Under the pieces are notes generated by a model. The model searched no databases and was not told the origin of the DNA. It worked only from the letters and a program-made list of their open reading frames with translations. Made by a program: the position numbers and the translations under genes. 5,316 bases of DNA. Origin: an uncultured Eubacteriales bacterium. GTDB lineage: Bacteria; Bacillota; Clostridia; Christensenellales; CAG-138. The DNA is taken from positions 1 to 5,316 of the forward strand of contig CACXNN010000110.1 in assembly GCA_902768995.1 (NCBI GenBank), read 5' to 3'. Positions 1 through 5,306 of the stretch are shown one piece after another (position 1 is the first letter of the stretch; every line of letters starts with the position of its first letter).

Positions 1-357
1 ATCGATAAGAATGCGGTGCGTAAAGCTCGTCACCATCGTATGCGTCTTCACATCAACGGCACGCCTGAGCGTCCCCGCCTGAATGTGTACCGCAGCACCG
101 TGCACATCTATGCACAGGTCATCGACGACACCACCGGTAACACCTTGGCTGCTGCTTCCACTCTGGACGGACAGCTCAAGGAGCAGCTCGCCGGCAAGAA
201 CAAGACCGAAGCGGCCAAGCTGGTGGGCAAGCTCATCGGTGAGCGCGCTCTCGAAAAGGGCGTGAAGAAGGTCGTGTTCGATCGCGGCGGTTACCTCTAC
301 ACCGGTCGGGTGGCTGCCCTGGCTCAGGGCGCCAGAGAAGCCGGCCTGGACTTTTAA
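1..357 (+). CDS. rplR: 50S ribosomal protein L18, 5'-partial
   Basis: L18 binds 5S rRNA, together with L5, in the central protuberance of the large subunit. The reading frame is open from base 1 and gives 118 visible residues before the TAA at 355-357. Bacillus-type L18 is about 120 residues, so only the first few codons are missing. The GTG at 16 is an internal valine codon, not the start: the upstream codons read IDKNAVRKAR, which fits the basic N-terminal region of the family. Other family hallmarks are RPRLNVYRS near visible residue 25, HIYAQVIDD near 35, and the C-terminal block FDRGGYLYTGRV followed by AREAGLDF. The next gene, rpsE, begins 12 bases after the stop, and its SD shares the stop codon bases. 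Identification is secure; only the 5' boundary is unknown. Confidence 0.97.
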   Translation: MDKNAVRKARHHRMRLHINGTPERPRLNVYRSTVHIYAQVIDDTTGNTLAAASTLDGQLKEQLAGKNKTEAAKLVGKLIGERALEKGVKKVVFDRGGYLYTGRVAALAQGAREAGLDF

Positions 358-369
358 GGAGGAAACAAC

Positions 370-885
370 ATGCGTAACGATAGAAGAAGAGATTTCGAGA
401 AGGAAGTTCCCGAATTCAAAGAGCGCCTCGTGTTCATCAACCGGGTCGCCAAGGTCGTCAAGGGCGGCAAGAACTATCGGTTCACAGCCCTCATGGTGGT
501 CGGCAACGAGAACGGTAAGGTGGGCGTGGGCCTGGGCAAGGCCGTGGAGATCCCCGAAGCGGTCCGCAAGGGCGTCGAGGATGCCAAGCGCCACATGATC
601 GAGGTCCCCATCGTGGGTACCAGCATCCCCCATCAGGTGGAAGGCAAGTTCGGCAAGGGTCATGTCCGCATGCTCCCCGCTGAAGAAGGTACCGGCGTTA
701 TCGCGGGCGGCCCCGTCCGTGCGGTCCTGGAGATGGTCGGCATCAAGGACATCCGTACCAAGTCCTACGGCTCCAACAACCCCAGCAACTGCGTGAAGGC
801 CACCCTGAACGGTCTTTCCCAGCTTCGCACCGCCGAGCAGATCGCGGCTCTCCGCGGCAAGACGGTGGAAGAGCTGCTGGACTAA
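370..885 (+). CDS. rpsE: 30S ribosomal protein S5
   Basis: S5 is a small-subunit protein near the decoding region and mRNA entry site, important for fidelity and a known site of spectinomycin-resistance mutations. The product is 171 residues; the Bacillus protein is about 166. The N-terminal double-stranded-RNA-binding-like domain covers roughly residues 15-80, with NRVAKVVKGGKNYRF at 24-38 and GKVGVGLGKA at 49-58. The C-terminal domain covers roughly 95-165, with PAEEGTGVIAGGPVRAVLE at 103-121 and the end LRGKTVEELLD. The KGG loop linked to spectinomycin response in this family is intact at residues 31-33. The ATG follows AAGGAGG (356-362) by 7 bases. It sits between rplR and rpmD with a 12-base gap on each side. 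Confidence 0.99.
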   Translation: MRNDRRRDFEKEVPEFKERLVFINRVAKVVKGGKNYRFTALMVVGNENGKVGVGLGKAVEIPEAVRKGVEDAKRHMIEVPIVGTSIPHQVEGKFGKGHVRMLPAEEGTGVIAGGPVRAVLEMVGIKDIRTKSYGSNNPSNCVKATLNGLSQLRTAEQIAALRGKTVEELLD

Positions 886-897
886 GGAGGAGACACC

Positions 898-1077
898 ATG
901 GCTAAGTTGAAGATAACGCTCGTCAAGAGCCCCATCTCCTCTCTGAAGGATCAGCAGGACACCGTGAAGGCCCTGGGTCTCCACAAGGTCTATCAGACCG
1001 TGGAAAAGCCCGACAACGCCTGCATCCGCGGCCAGATCTTCAAAGTGAAGCACCTGGTCAAGGTGGAAGAAGCATAA
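898..1077 (+). CDS. rpmD: 50S ribosomal protein L30
   Basis: L30 is a small large-subunit protein that contacts 23S rRNA. The frame gives 59 residues beginning MAKLKITLVKSPIS and ending HLVKVEEA, the normal length for bacterial L30. Family features visible are the ITLVKSPI first strand, the KDQQDTVKALGLHKVYQTV helix-turn region (about 18-35) and the final strand IRGQIFKVKHLVKV (43-56). The ATG is preceded by TAAGGAGG (883-890), in which rpsE's stop supplies the first bases, with a 7-base spacer. The gene is short but sits exactly where rpmD belongs in the spc operon, between rpsE and rplO, so identification is secure. Confidence 0.97.
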   Translation: MAKLKITLVKSPISSLKDQQDTVKALGLHKVYQTVEKPDNACIRGQIFKVKHLVKVEEA

Positions 1078-1089
1078 GGAGGTCATTCC

Positions 1090-1530
1090 ATGAAGCTTAA
1101 CGAATTACAGCCGGCCGTTGGCGCCAAGAAAGCCCCCAAGCGGGTCGGCCGCGGCGTCGGCAGCGGTCTTGGCAAGACCTCTACCAAGGGCAACAAGGGC
1201 CAGAAGGCCCGCAGCGGCGCCAAGAAGAACGGTTTTGAAGGCGGTCAGATGCCTCTGGCCCGCCGTCTCCCCAAGCGCGGCTTCACCAACATCTACGCCA
1301 AGGAGTACACCGTAATCAATATTTCCGACCTGAACTGTCTGGAAGACGGCACGGAAGTGACGGCTGAGCTGCTCAAGAAGATGGGCATCATCAGCAAGAT
1401 CGAGAAGGACGGCCTGAAGGTCCTGGGTCGCGGCGAGCTCAATCGCAAGCTCACCGTCAAGGCGGCCAAGTTCACCAAGACCGCCGAGGAAGCGATCAAG
1501 GCTGCCGGCGGAAACGTTGAGGTGCTCTGA
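1090..1530 (+). CDS. rplO: 50S ribosomal protein L15
   Basis: L15 is an early-assembly large-subunit protein with a long basic N-terminal extension that threads into 23S rRNA. The product is 146 residues, the usual length. The extension is plain: RVGRGVGSGLGKTSTKGNKG at 18-37, then KARSG and FEGGQMPLARRLPKRGF at about 49-65. The globular C-terminal half ends in a glycine-rich strand, AAGGNVEVL. Translation starts at an ATG 6 bases after AAGGAGGT (1076-1083), which overlaps the rpmD stop. The TGA stop shares one base with the secY start (TGATG at 1528-1532), so secY is probably translated by coupled re-initiation. Confidence 0.99.
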   Translation: MKLNELQPAVGAKKAPKRVGRGVGSGLGKTSTKGNKGQKARSGAKKNGFEGGQMPLARRLPKRGFTNIYAKEYTVINISDLNCLEDGTEVTAELLKKMGIISKIEKDGLKVLGRGELNRKLTVKAAKFTKTAEEAIKAAGGNVEVL

Positions 1531-2795
1531 TGTTTACCACGTTCATCAACGCATTCAAGATCAAGGACCTGAGGAAGAAGATCCTGTACACCCTCCTCCT
1601 CATCGTGGTCTACCGTCTTGGCTGCGCCATCCCCATCCCGGGCATCGACACGGCGGCCTGGGCCAAGCAGATCGAAGGTCTGGCTCTGTTCGATTTCATG
1701 AGCCTGCTCTCCGGTTCCGCCCTGTCCCAGTTCACCATCTTTGCCATGGGTATCTCGCCCTACATCACCGGTTCCATCGTGATGCAGCTTTTGGCCATCG
1801 CCATCCCCGCTCTCGAGAAGATGAGCAAGGAGGAGGACGGTCGCCAGAAGATCGAGCAGATCACCCGGTATGTGGGCGTCGGCCTGGCTCTCGTCCAGAG
1901 CTTCGGCATCATCGTGACCTACGGCAGCTCCATCGTCACCGGTCAGCCCATCTGGTGGTCCTATCTGACCATCTGCGTTTGCTCCGCAGCGGGCACGGCG
2001 TTCCTCATGTGGCTGGGTGAGCGGATCACGGAGAAGGGCATCGGCAACGGTATCTCTATGCTGATCTTTGCCTCCATCGTGAGCCGGGTCCCCGACTGGA
2101 TCATCGAGCGGTTTAAGCTGCTGTTCACCGGCGTCCAGGTATGGCAGTTCTTCGTGGCGCTCATCGTCATCGTCGCCCTGATCACCTTCGTGGTGCTCAT
2201 CGAGAAGGCGGAGCGGAAGATCCCCATCATGTACGCCAAGCGGGTCGTGGGCCGCAAGCTCTACGGCGGTCAGAACACCTACCTGCCCATGAAGGCCAAC
2301 TCCAACGGCGTTCTGCCGCTGATCTTCGCCATGACCCTCATGCAGGTGCCCACCATGATCCTGCAGTTCTTCCCTGGCTCCGGGATCTACACCTGGTGGG
2401 AGAAGTACATGAGCTCCAGCGCTGCGGTGCCGGTGCCCTACTATCTGGTCTACTTCCTGCTGATCATCGCCTTCGGTTACTTCTACACCTCCATCACCTT
2501 CAATCCGGTGGAGATGAGCAAGAACCTCCAGCAGAACGGCGGCTTCATCCCCGGCATCCGGGCGGGCCGTCCCACGGGCGAATACCTGGGCAAGATCAGC
2601 AACCGCCTGACCCTGTTCGGCTCTCTGTTCCTGGCTGTCATCGCCATCATCCCCACCATCGTGCTGAACTCCCTGCACATCACCAGCATGTTCGGCGCGA
2701 CCAGCGTGCTGATCATGGTGAGCGTGGCCCTGGAGACCACCGAGCAGCTGGAAGCTCAGATGCTCATGCGGCATTACAAGGGCTTCCTCAACTAA
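1530..2795 (+). CDS. secY: Protein translocase channel subunit SecY
   Basis: SecY is the pore-forming subunit of the SecYEG translocon in the cytoplasmic membrane. It passes unfolded proteins driven by SecA or by the ribosome. The product is 421 residues, within the normal range, with ten predicted membrane segments: about 18-34, 68-90, 114-131, 146-162, 173-187, 206-224, 261-281, 304-322, 361-380 and 385-402. The plug/TM2 region reads FDFMSLLSGSALSQF (54-68), then GISPYITGSI (74-83). Cytosolic loop C4 carries IPIMYAKRVVG (231-241) and loop C5 carries PGIRAGRPTGEYL (341-353); both are SecA/ribosome contact loops in the family. The C-terminus MRHYKGFLN is typical. The start overlaps the rplO stop by one base, and GAGGTG (1519-1524) inside rplO lies 5 bases upstream as an SD. 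adk follows after 4 bases. Confidence 0.99.
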   Translation: MFTTFINAFKIKDLRKKILYTLLLIVVYRLGCAIPIPGIDTAAWAKQIEGLALFDFMSLLSGSALSQFTIFAMGISPYITGSIVMQLLAIAIPALEKMSKEEDGRQKIEQITRYVGVGLALVQSFGIIVTYGSSIVTGQPIWWSYLTICVCSAAGTAFLMWLGERITEKGIGNGISMLIFASIVSRVPDWIIERFKLLFTGVQVWQFFVALIVIVALITFVVLIEKAERKIPIMYAKRVVGRKLYGGQNTYLPMKANSNGVLPLIFAMTLMQVPTMILQFFPGSGIYTWWEKYMSSSAAVPVPYYLVYFLLIIAFGYFYTSITFNPVEMSKNLQQNGGFIPGIRAGRPTGEYLGKISNRLTLFGSLFLAVIAIIPTIVLNSLHITSMFGATSVLIMVSVALETTEQLEAQMLMRHYKGFLN

Positions 2796-2799
2796 GCCT

Positions 2800-3417
2800 A
2801 TGAAGATGATTCTGCTAGGCCCGCCGGGCGCGGGCAAAGGCACCCAGGCCAAGGGGATCGCCGCACGGTACGGCATCGCGCATATCTCCACCGGAGACAT
2901 GCTGCGGGCCGAGGTCCGCGAGGGCACTCCCCTGGGCCGCGAGGCCAAGTCCTACATGGACAAGGGACAGCTGGTCCCAGATGAGGTCATCATCGGCATG
3001 GTGAAGAACCGCATCGCGGCTCCCGACTGTGAGAAGGGCTTCCTCTTCGACGGATTCCCCCGGACCATCGCTCAGGCGGAGGCTCTGGAGAAGATCACCG
3101 ACATCGATCGGGTCGTCGACATCGAGGTCCCCGACGAGCGGCTCATCGCCCGCATCAGCGGACGGCGCATGTGCCCCCTGTGCGGCGCCACCTACCACGT
3201 GTCCACCTACGGGAGCGACAAGTGCTCCTGCGGCGGCGTCCTCTATCAGCGGGACGACGATCGGGCGGAGACGGTGGCGGTGCGGCTCACGGAGTACCAC
3301 AAGAAGACCGCGCCTCTCATCGACTACTACGCCCGTAAGGGCAAGCTCCTGACGGTCAACGGCGACGCTCCGGTGGACGCTGTGGCCGACGAGATCTCCA
3401 GGGAGCTGGACGCATGA
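2800..3417 (+). CDS. adk: Adenylate kinase, zinc-LID type
   Basis: Adk catalyses ATP + AMP = 2 ADP in the cytosol. The product is 205 residues; long-form bacterial enzymes are about 215. The P-loop GPPGAGKGT is at 7-15, the AMP-binding STGDMLR at 30-36 and FDGFPRT at 83-89. The LID domain has CPLC at 125-128 and a second pair, KCSCGG, at 141-146, followed by YQRDDDR (149-155). The LID is odd: the cysteines are spaced C-x2-C-x13-C-x1-C, whereas my recollection of the Bacillus-type pattern is C-x2-C-x16-C-x2-C. The loop is therefore about four residues shorter. All catalytic motifs are intact, so I infer an active enzyme. No SD is visible in the 4-base gap after secY, so translation probably depends on coupling. 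An ATG at 2806 would also fit, but the first ATG gives the usual N-terminus. The TGA stop overlaps the map start by 4 bases. Confidence 0.98.
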   Translation: MKMILLGPPGAGKGTQAKGIAARYGIAHISTGDMLRAEVREGTPLGREAKSYMDKGQLVPDEVIIGMVKNRIAAPDCEKGFLFDGFPRTIAQAEALEKITDIDRVVDIEVPDERLIARISGRRMCPLCGATYHVSTYGSDKCSCGGVLYQRDDDRAETVAVRLTEYHKKTAPLIDYYARKGKLLTVNGDAPVDAVADEISRELDA

Positions 3418-4172
3418 TCACCCTCAAGTCTGCCAGCGAGCTCGTGAAGATGCAGGCGGCCGGCAAGGTGGTGGGGGAGACCCTGAAGCTGTTGGGCGAG
3501 AACATCCGCCCCGGCGTCACCACCGCCCACCTCAACAAGCTGGCCCACGAGTACGTCATGAGCTGCGGCGCAACGCCCTCCTTCCTGGGGTACGCGGGCT
3601 ATCCCGCCAGCGTGTGCATCTCGGTGAACAACCAGGTGATTCACGGCATCCCCGGGAAGCGGGTCCTGCGAGACGGCGACATCGTCAGCTGCGACTTCGG
3701 CGCCATCCTGGACGGGTTCCATGGGGACGCCGCCCGGACCTTCCTCTGCGGGGAGGTGAAGCCGGAGCTCCAGCAGCTGGTGAAGGTGACGCGGGAGTGC
3801 TTCTTCGAAGGACTCAAGTTCTGCCGGGTGGGCTATCGGATCTCCGACATCTCCAAGGCCGTGCAGCAGCACGCCGAACAATACGGCTACGGCGTGGTCC
3901 GCGACTATGTGGGCCACGGCATCGGCCGGGAGATGCACGAGGACCCCGAGGTCCCCAACTACTACACCCCCCGGGCGCGGCAGCGCCTCCACGCCGGCAT
4001 GGCCATCGCCGTGGAGCCCATGATCAACCTGGGCACCTATCAGGTGAAGGTCCTCGCCGACGGATGGACGGTGGAGACGGCGGACGGACTGCCTTCGGCC
4101 CACTTCGAGAACACGATCCTCATCACCGAGGGCGACCCGGTGATGACCACCTACTACGAGGGGGATCTATGA
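3414..4172 (+). CDS. map: Methionine aminopeptidase, type I
   Basis: This enzyme removes the initiator methionine from nascent proteins when the second residue is small. The product is 252 residues, typical of the short type I enzyme with no N-terminal extension. The five metal ligands of the pita-bread fold align as D94 (in CDFGAILDGFHGD), D105, H168 (in YVGHGIGREMHEDP), E201 (in AVEPM) and E232 (in HFENTILIT). Histidines H77 (VIHGIP) and H175, which contact substrate in the family, are also present. The ATG overlaps the adk stop as ATGA, with AGGGAG (3400-3405) inside adk as an SD. The stop in turn overlaps the KOW gene start. Placement after adk in a ribosomal operon is standard for Firmicutes and suits its role at the ribosome exit tunnel. 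Confidence 0.99.
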   Translation: MITLKSASELVKMQAAGKVVGETLKLLGENIRPGVTTAHLNKLAHEYVMSCGATPSFLGYAGYPASVCISVNNQVIHGIPGKRVLRDGDIVSCDFGAILDGFHGDAARTFLCGEVKPELQQLVKVTRECFFEGLKFCRVGYRISDISKAVQQHAEQYGYGVVRDYVGHGIGREMHEDPEVPNYYTPRARQRLHAGMAIAVEPMINLGTYQVKVLADGWTVETADGLPSAHFENTILITEGDPVMTTYYEGDL

Positions 4173-4438
4173 GCGTCGAAGTGAGCGTTGGCGATCTGGT
4201 CGTCTCCCGGGCAGGCCGGGACAAGGGACGCCCCTTCGTGGTGCTTCGCGCCGAGGAAGGGTTCGTATATCTGGCGGACGGAGACCTTCGGCGGCTCGAT
4301 AAGCCCAAGAAGAAGAAGCGGATGCACGTGAAGCCCTACCCCAAGAAGGGCATTTGCCGGATGGAACTTGCTGAGGGCCTCTGCGACGCGGATATCCGCA
4401 AGCGCATCGCCGCCCTCACGGCAGCCGATGAAACCTAA
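4169..4438 (+). CDS. KOW-domain RNA-binding protein, L14e-like
   Basis: This is a small basic protein of 89 residues. A KOW motif occupies roughly residues 7-26, VGDLVVSRAGRDKGRPFVVL, followed by the strand FVYLADGDLRRLDKPKKKKR (32-51). KOW modules bind RNA or ribosomal proteins in L24, L14e and NusG. The family found between map and infA in many Firmicutes (ybzG in Bacillus, as I recall) resembles archaeal/eukaryotic L14e, but its role in bacteria is not well defined. The C-terminal part (about 52-89) contains a lysine/proline-rich stretch and a predicted helix, DADIRKRIAALTAA. The ATG overlaps the map stop (ATGA, 4169-4172), with GAGGGG (4158-4163) as an SD, so it should be co-translated with map. 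A ribosome- or RNA-associated function is inferred from domain and position only. Confidence 0.9.
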   Translation: MSVEVSVGDLVVSRAGRDKGRPFVVLRAEEGFVYLADGDLRRLDKPKKKKRMHVKPYPKKGICRMELAEGLCDADIRKRIAALTAADET

Positions 4439-4449
4439 GGGATCAAGAA

Positions 4450-4465
4450 AAGGAGGTACAGCTTG
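4450..4465 (+). promoter_or_regulatory. infA ribosome binding site and TTG start
   Basis: AAGGAGGT at 4450-4457 lies 5 bases before TTG at 4463-4465. No ATG or GTG lies in this frame between the KOW stop (4436-4438) and this TTG. The encoded SKADV matches the N-terminus of IF-1 proteins, so TTG is the start. The near-perfect SD may compensate for the weak start codon. Confidence 0.9.
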
Positions 4466-4669
4466 TCCAAAGCAGATGTTTTTGAGCTGGAAGCATACCC
4501 CAATGCCATGTTTGAAGTGACCCTTCAGAATGGACGGAAGATCTTGGCCACCATCTCCGGAAAGCTTCGTATGAACTACATCCGGATCCTGCCGGGAGAC
4601 AAGGTGACCGTGGAGATGTCCATGTATGATTTGAGCCGGGGGCGCATCACCTGGCGCGCCAAGAACTGA
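4463..4669 (+). CDS. infA: Translation initiation factor IF-1, short form
   Basis: IF-1 is an OB-fold protein that occupies the A site of the 30S subunit during initiation. The product is 68 residues; the usual length is 71-72. The core is unmistakable: PNAMFEVTLQNG at 13-24, ISGKLRMNYIRILPGDKVTV at 31-50 and YDLSRGRITWR at 55-65. The N-terminus is unusual. Where typical IF-1 reads about IEVEGTVVETLPNAMF, this reads FELEAYPNAMF, about five residues shorter in and after beta strand 1. The usual AH before SGK is AT here (T30), and the usual proline before YDL is methionine (M54). The start is TTG, fixed by the SD at 4450-4457. The gene lies 24 bases after the KOW gene and 33 bases before rpmJ. 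It looks less GC-rich than adk and map. The family call is secure; the shortening looks genuine because the frame is intact on both sides. Confidence 0.96.
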   Translation: MSKADVFELEAYPNAMFEVTLQNGRKILATISGKLRMNYIRILPGDKVTVEMSMYDLSRGRITWRAKN

Positions 4670-4702
4670 ACCATCAGAACTAAAGTTTAAGGAGATAAAA
4701 CA

Positions 4703-4816
4703 ATGAAAGTCAGACCGTCTGTGAAACCGATTTGCGAGAAGTGCAAGATCATCAAGCGCAAGGGTCGCGTCATGGTCATCTGCGAGAACCCCAAGCACAA
4801 GCAGCGTCAGGGCTAA
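4703..4816 (+). CDS. rpmJ: 50S ribosomal protein L36, zinc-binding form
   Basis: L36 is the smallest large-subunit protein; it binds 23S rRNA and one zinc ion. The frame gives 37 residues, MKVRPSVKPICEKCKIIKRK followed by GRVMVICENPKHKQRQG, the standard length. The zinc ligands C11, C14, C27 and H32 are all present, so this is the zinc-containing (C+) paralogue rather than the cysteine-free form some genomes carry elsewhere. AAGGAGAT (4689-4696) lies 6 bases before the ATG. The position between infA and rpsM is the classical one. The stop is followed by the only sizeable non-coding gap in the window. The gene's last 18 bases before the final glycine codon are partly echoed just after its stop. 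Confidence 0.98.
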   Translation: MKVRPSVKPICEKCKIIKRKGRVMVICENPKHKQRQG

Positions 4817-4830
4817 GCGCACAGCGTCAG
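4793..4830. repeat. Short imperfect direct repeat at rpmJ 3' end
   Basis: The nonamer CAGCGTCAG occurs at 4802-4810, in the last codons of rpmJ, and again at 4822-4830, just after the stop. Taking the flanks in, AAGCACAAGCAGCGTCAG (4793-4810) aligns with AAGCGCACAGCGTCAG (4815-4830) with one substitution and a two-base gap. This looks like a small tandem duplication of the gene's end, or chance similarity. No function can be read from it. Confidence 0.45.
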
Positions 4831-4836
4831 AAAATA

Positions 4837-4886
4837 CTCGCGGGGCGGCTGGCGGCCCGCCCATCGGTTGGGCTGCTTCCTGCGAG
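4837..4886 (+). other. Imperfect GC-rich hairpin in rpmJ-rpsM spacer
   Basis: CTCGCGGGG (4837-4845) pairs with TCCTGCGAG (4878-4886) over nine contiguous positions, two of them G-U. After a two-base bulge (4876-4877), CGGCT (4846-4850) pairs with GGCTG (4871-4875), again with G-U pairs. Inside, GGCG (4851-4854) can pair with CGCC (4858-4861) around a three-base loop. An alternative fold pairs GGGCGG (4843-4848) with CCGCCC (4857-4862). No T-run follows directly, since the nearest is at 4906-4910, so it is a poor intrinsic terminator. It could be a processing site, an attenuator or an autoregulatory leader for rpsM; this is inference from hand-drawn pairing. Confidence 0.5.
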
Positions 4887-4896
4887 CGGATATAGA
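4868..4896 (+). promoter_or_regulatory. Weak candidate promoter upstream of rpsM
   Basis: TTGGGC (4868-4873) and TATAGA (4891-4896) are separated by exactly 17 bases. They match the sigma-70/sigma-A consensus at 3 of 6 and 4 of 6 positions. The -10 lies in an AT-rich tract (4890-4920) that stands out against the GC-rich surroundings. A start near 4903 would leave a leader of about 35 bases before rpsM. Short AT-rich tracts often give such matches by chance, and the -35 sits inside the predicted hairpin. The same tract could simply keep the rpsM ribosome binding site unpaired. Confidence 0.25.
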
Positions 4897-4937
4897 TACA
4901 TCCTATTTTTCAAATTTTTACGGAGGTAAGAAACCAT

Positions 4938-5306
4938 ATGGCACGTATTGCTGGCGTAGACCTTCCGAGAGACAAGCGGATCGAGATCGGCTTGACCTAT
5001 ATCTTCGGTATCGGTCGTGCCCTGTCCAACGACATCCTGGCTGCGACGGGCGTGGACCCCGACATCCGGGTACGTGATCTTTCGGAGAACGATGTCAACA
5101 AACTGAGAGAGTACATCGACCACAATGTGAAGGTAGAAGGCGATCTTCGCCGGGAAACCTCCATGAACATCAAGCGCCTGGTGGAGATCGGCTGCTATCG
5201 CGGCGTCCGTCATCGCAAGGGCCTGCCCGTTCGCGGTCAGAGCACCAAGCAGAACGCCCGCACCCGCAAGGGCCCGAAACGCACCCAGGGCGGTAAGAAG
5301 AAATAA
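4938..5306 (+). CDS. rpsM: 30S ribosomal protein S13
   Basis: S13 sits in the head of the small subunit and contacts S19, the P-site tRNA and bridges to the large subunit. The product is 122 residues, the usual length. It opens with MARIAGVDLPRDKRIEIGLT, has the IFGIGRALSNDIL helix-hairpin region at about 22-34, GCYRGVRHRKGLPVRGQ at 85-101, and the basic tail NARTRKGPKRTQGGKKK that reaches towards the P site. Where many S13 proteins read GQRTKTNARTRKGP, this reads GQSTKQNARTRKGP, a minor variation. GGAGGT (4922-4927) lies 10 bases before the ATG. This gene conventionally opens the alpha operon (rpsM-rpsK-rpsD-rpoA-rplQ in Clostridia) and is preceded here by a 121-base non-coding spacer. Confidence 0.99.
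   Translation: MARIAGVDLPRDKRIEIGLTYIFGIGRALSNDILAATGVDPDIRVRDLSENDVNKLREYIDHNVKVEGDLRRETSMNIKRLVEIGCYRGVRHRKGLPVRGQSTKQNARTRKGPKRTQGGKKK

Noticed and set aside
16..18. GTG at 16 as the start of L18
   Set aside because: The frame is open to base 1, the upstream codons match the L18 N-terminal region, and no SD precedes the GTG. The gene is cut by the window edge.
1293..2948. Long open frame of 551 codons on the - strand, antisense to rplO, secY and adk
   Set aside because: It lies opposite strongly conserved genes, and its translation is a biased H/D/G/R-rich sequence with no recognisable domain. Stop-free antisense frames are expected opposite GC-rich third-position codons.
3327..4103. Open frame of 258 codons on the - strand opposite map, and a similar one at 2815-3300 opposite adk
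   Set aside because: These are shadows of map and adk in GC-rich DNA. They show no family motif and the same biased composition as the other antisense frame.
4436..4465. Possible read-through fusion of the KOW protein and IF-1, since both genes are in the same frame
   Set aside because: A TAA stop is followed eight codons later by a strong SD and a start that matches the IF-1 N-terminus. Nothing suggests recoding, and the shared frame has a one-in-three chance.
4670..4702. Promoter or terminator between infA and rpmJ
   Set aside because: The 33 bases contain only a short AT-rich run and the rpmJ SD. There is no spaced -35/-10 pair or hairpin.
4837..4910. Intrinsic terminator after rpmJ
   Set aside because: The GC-rich hairpin ends at 4886 but the first T-run starts at 4906, with 19 unrelated bases between. 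Termination here would also split a normally continuous operon. A weak GGAT/ATCC pairing (4888-4891 with 4900-4903) nearer the T-run is too short to count.
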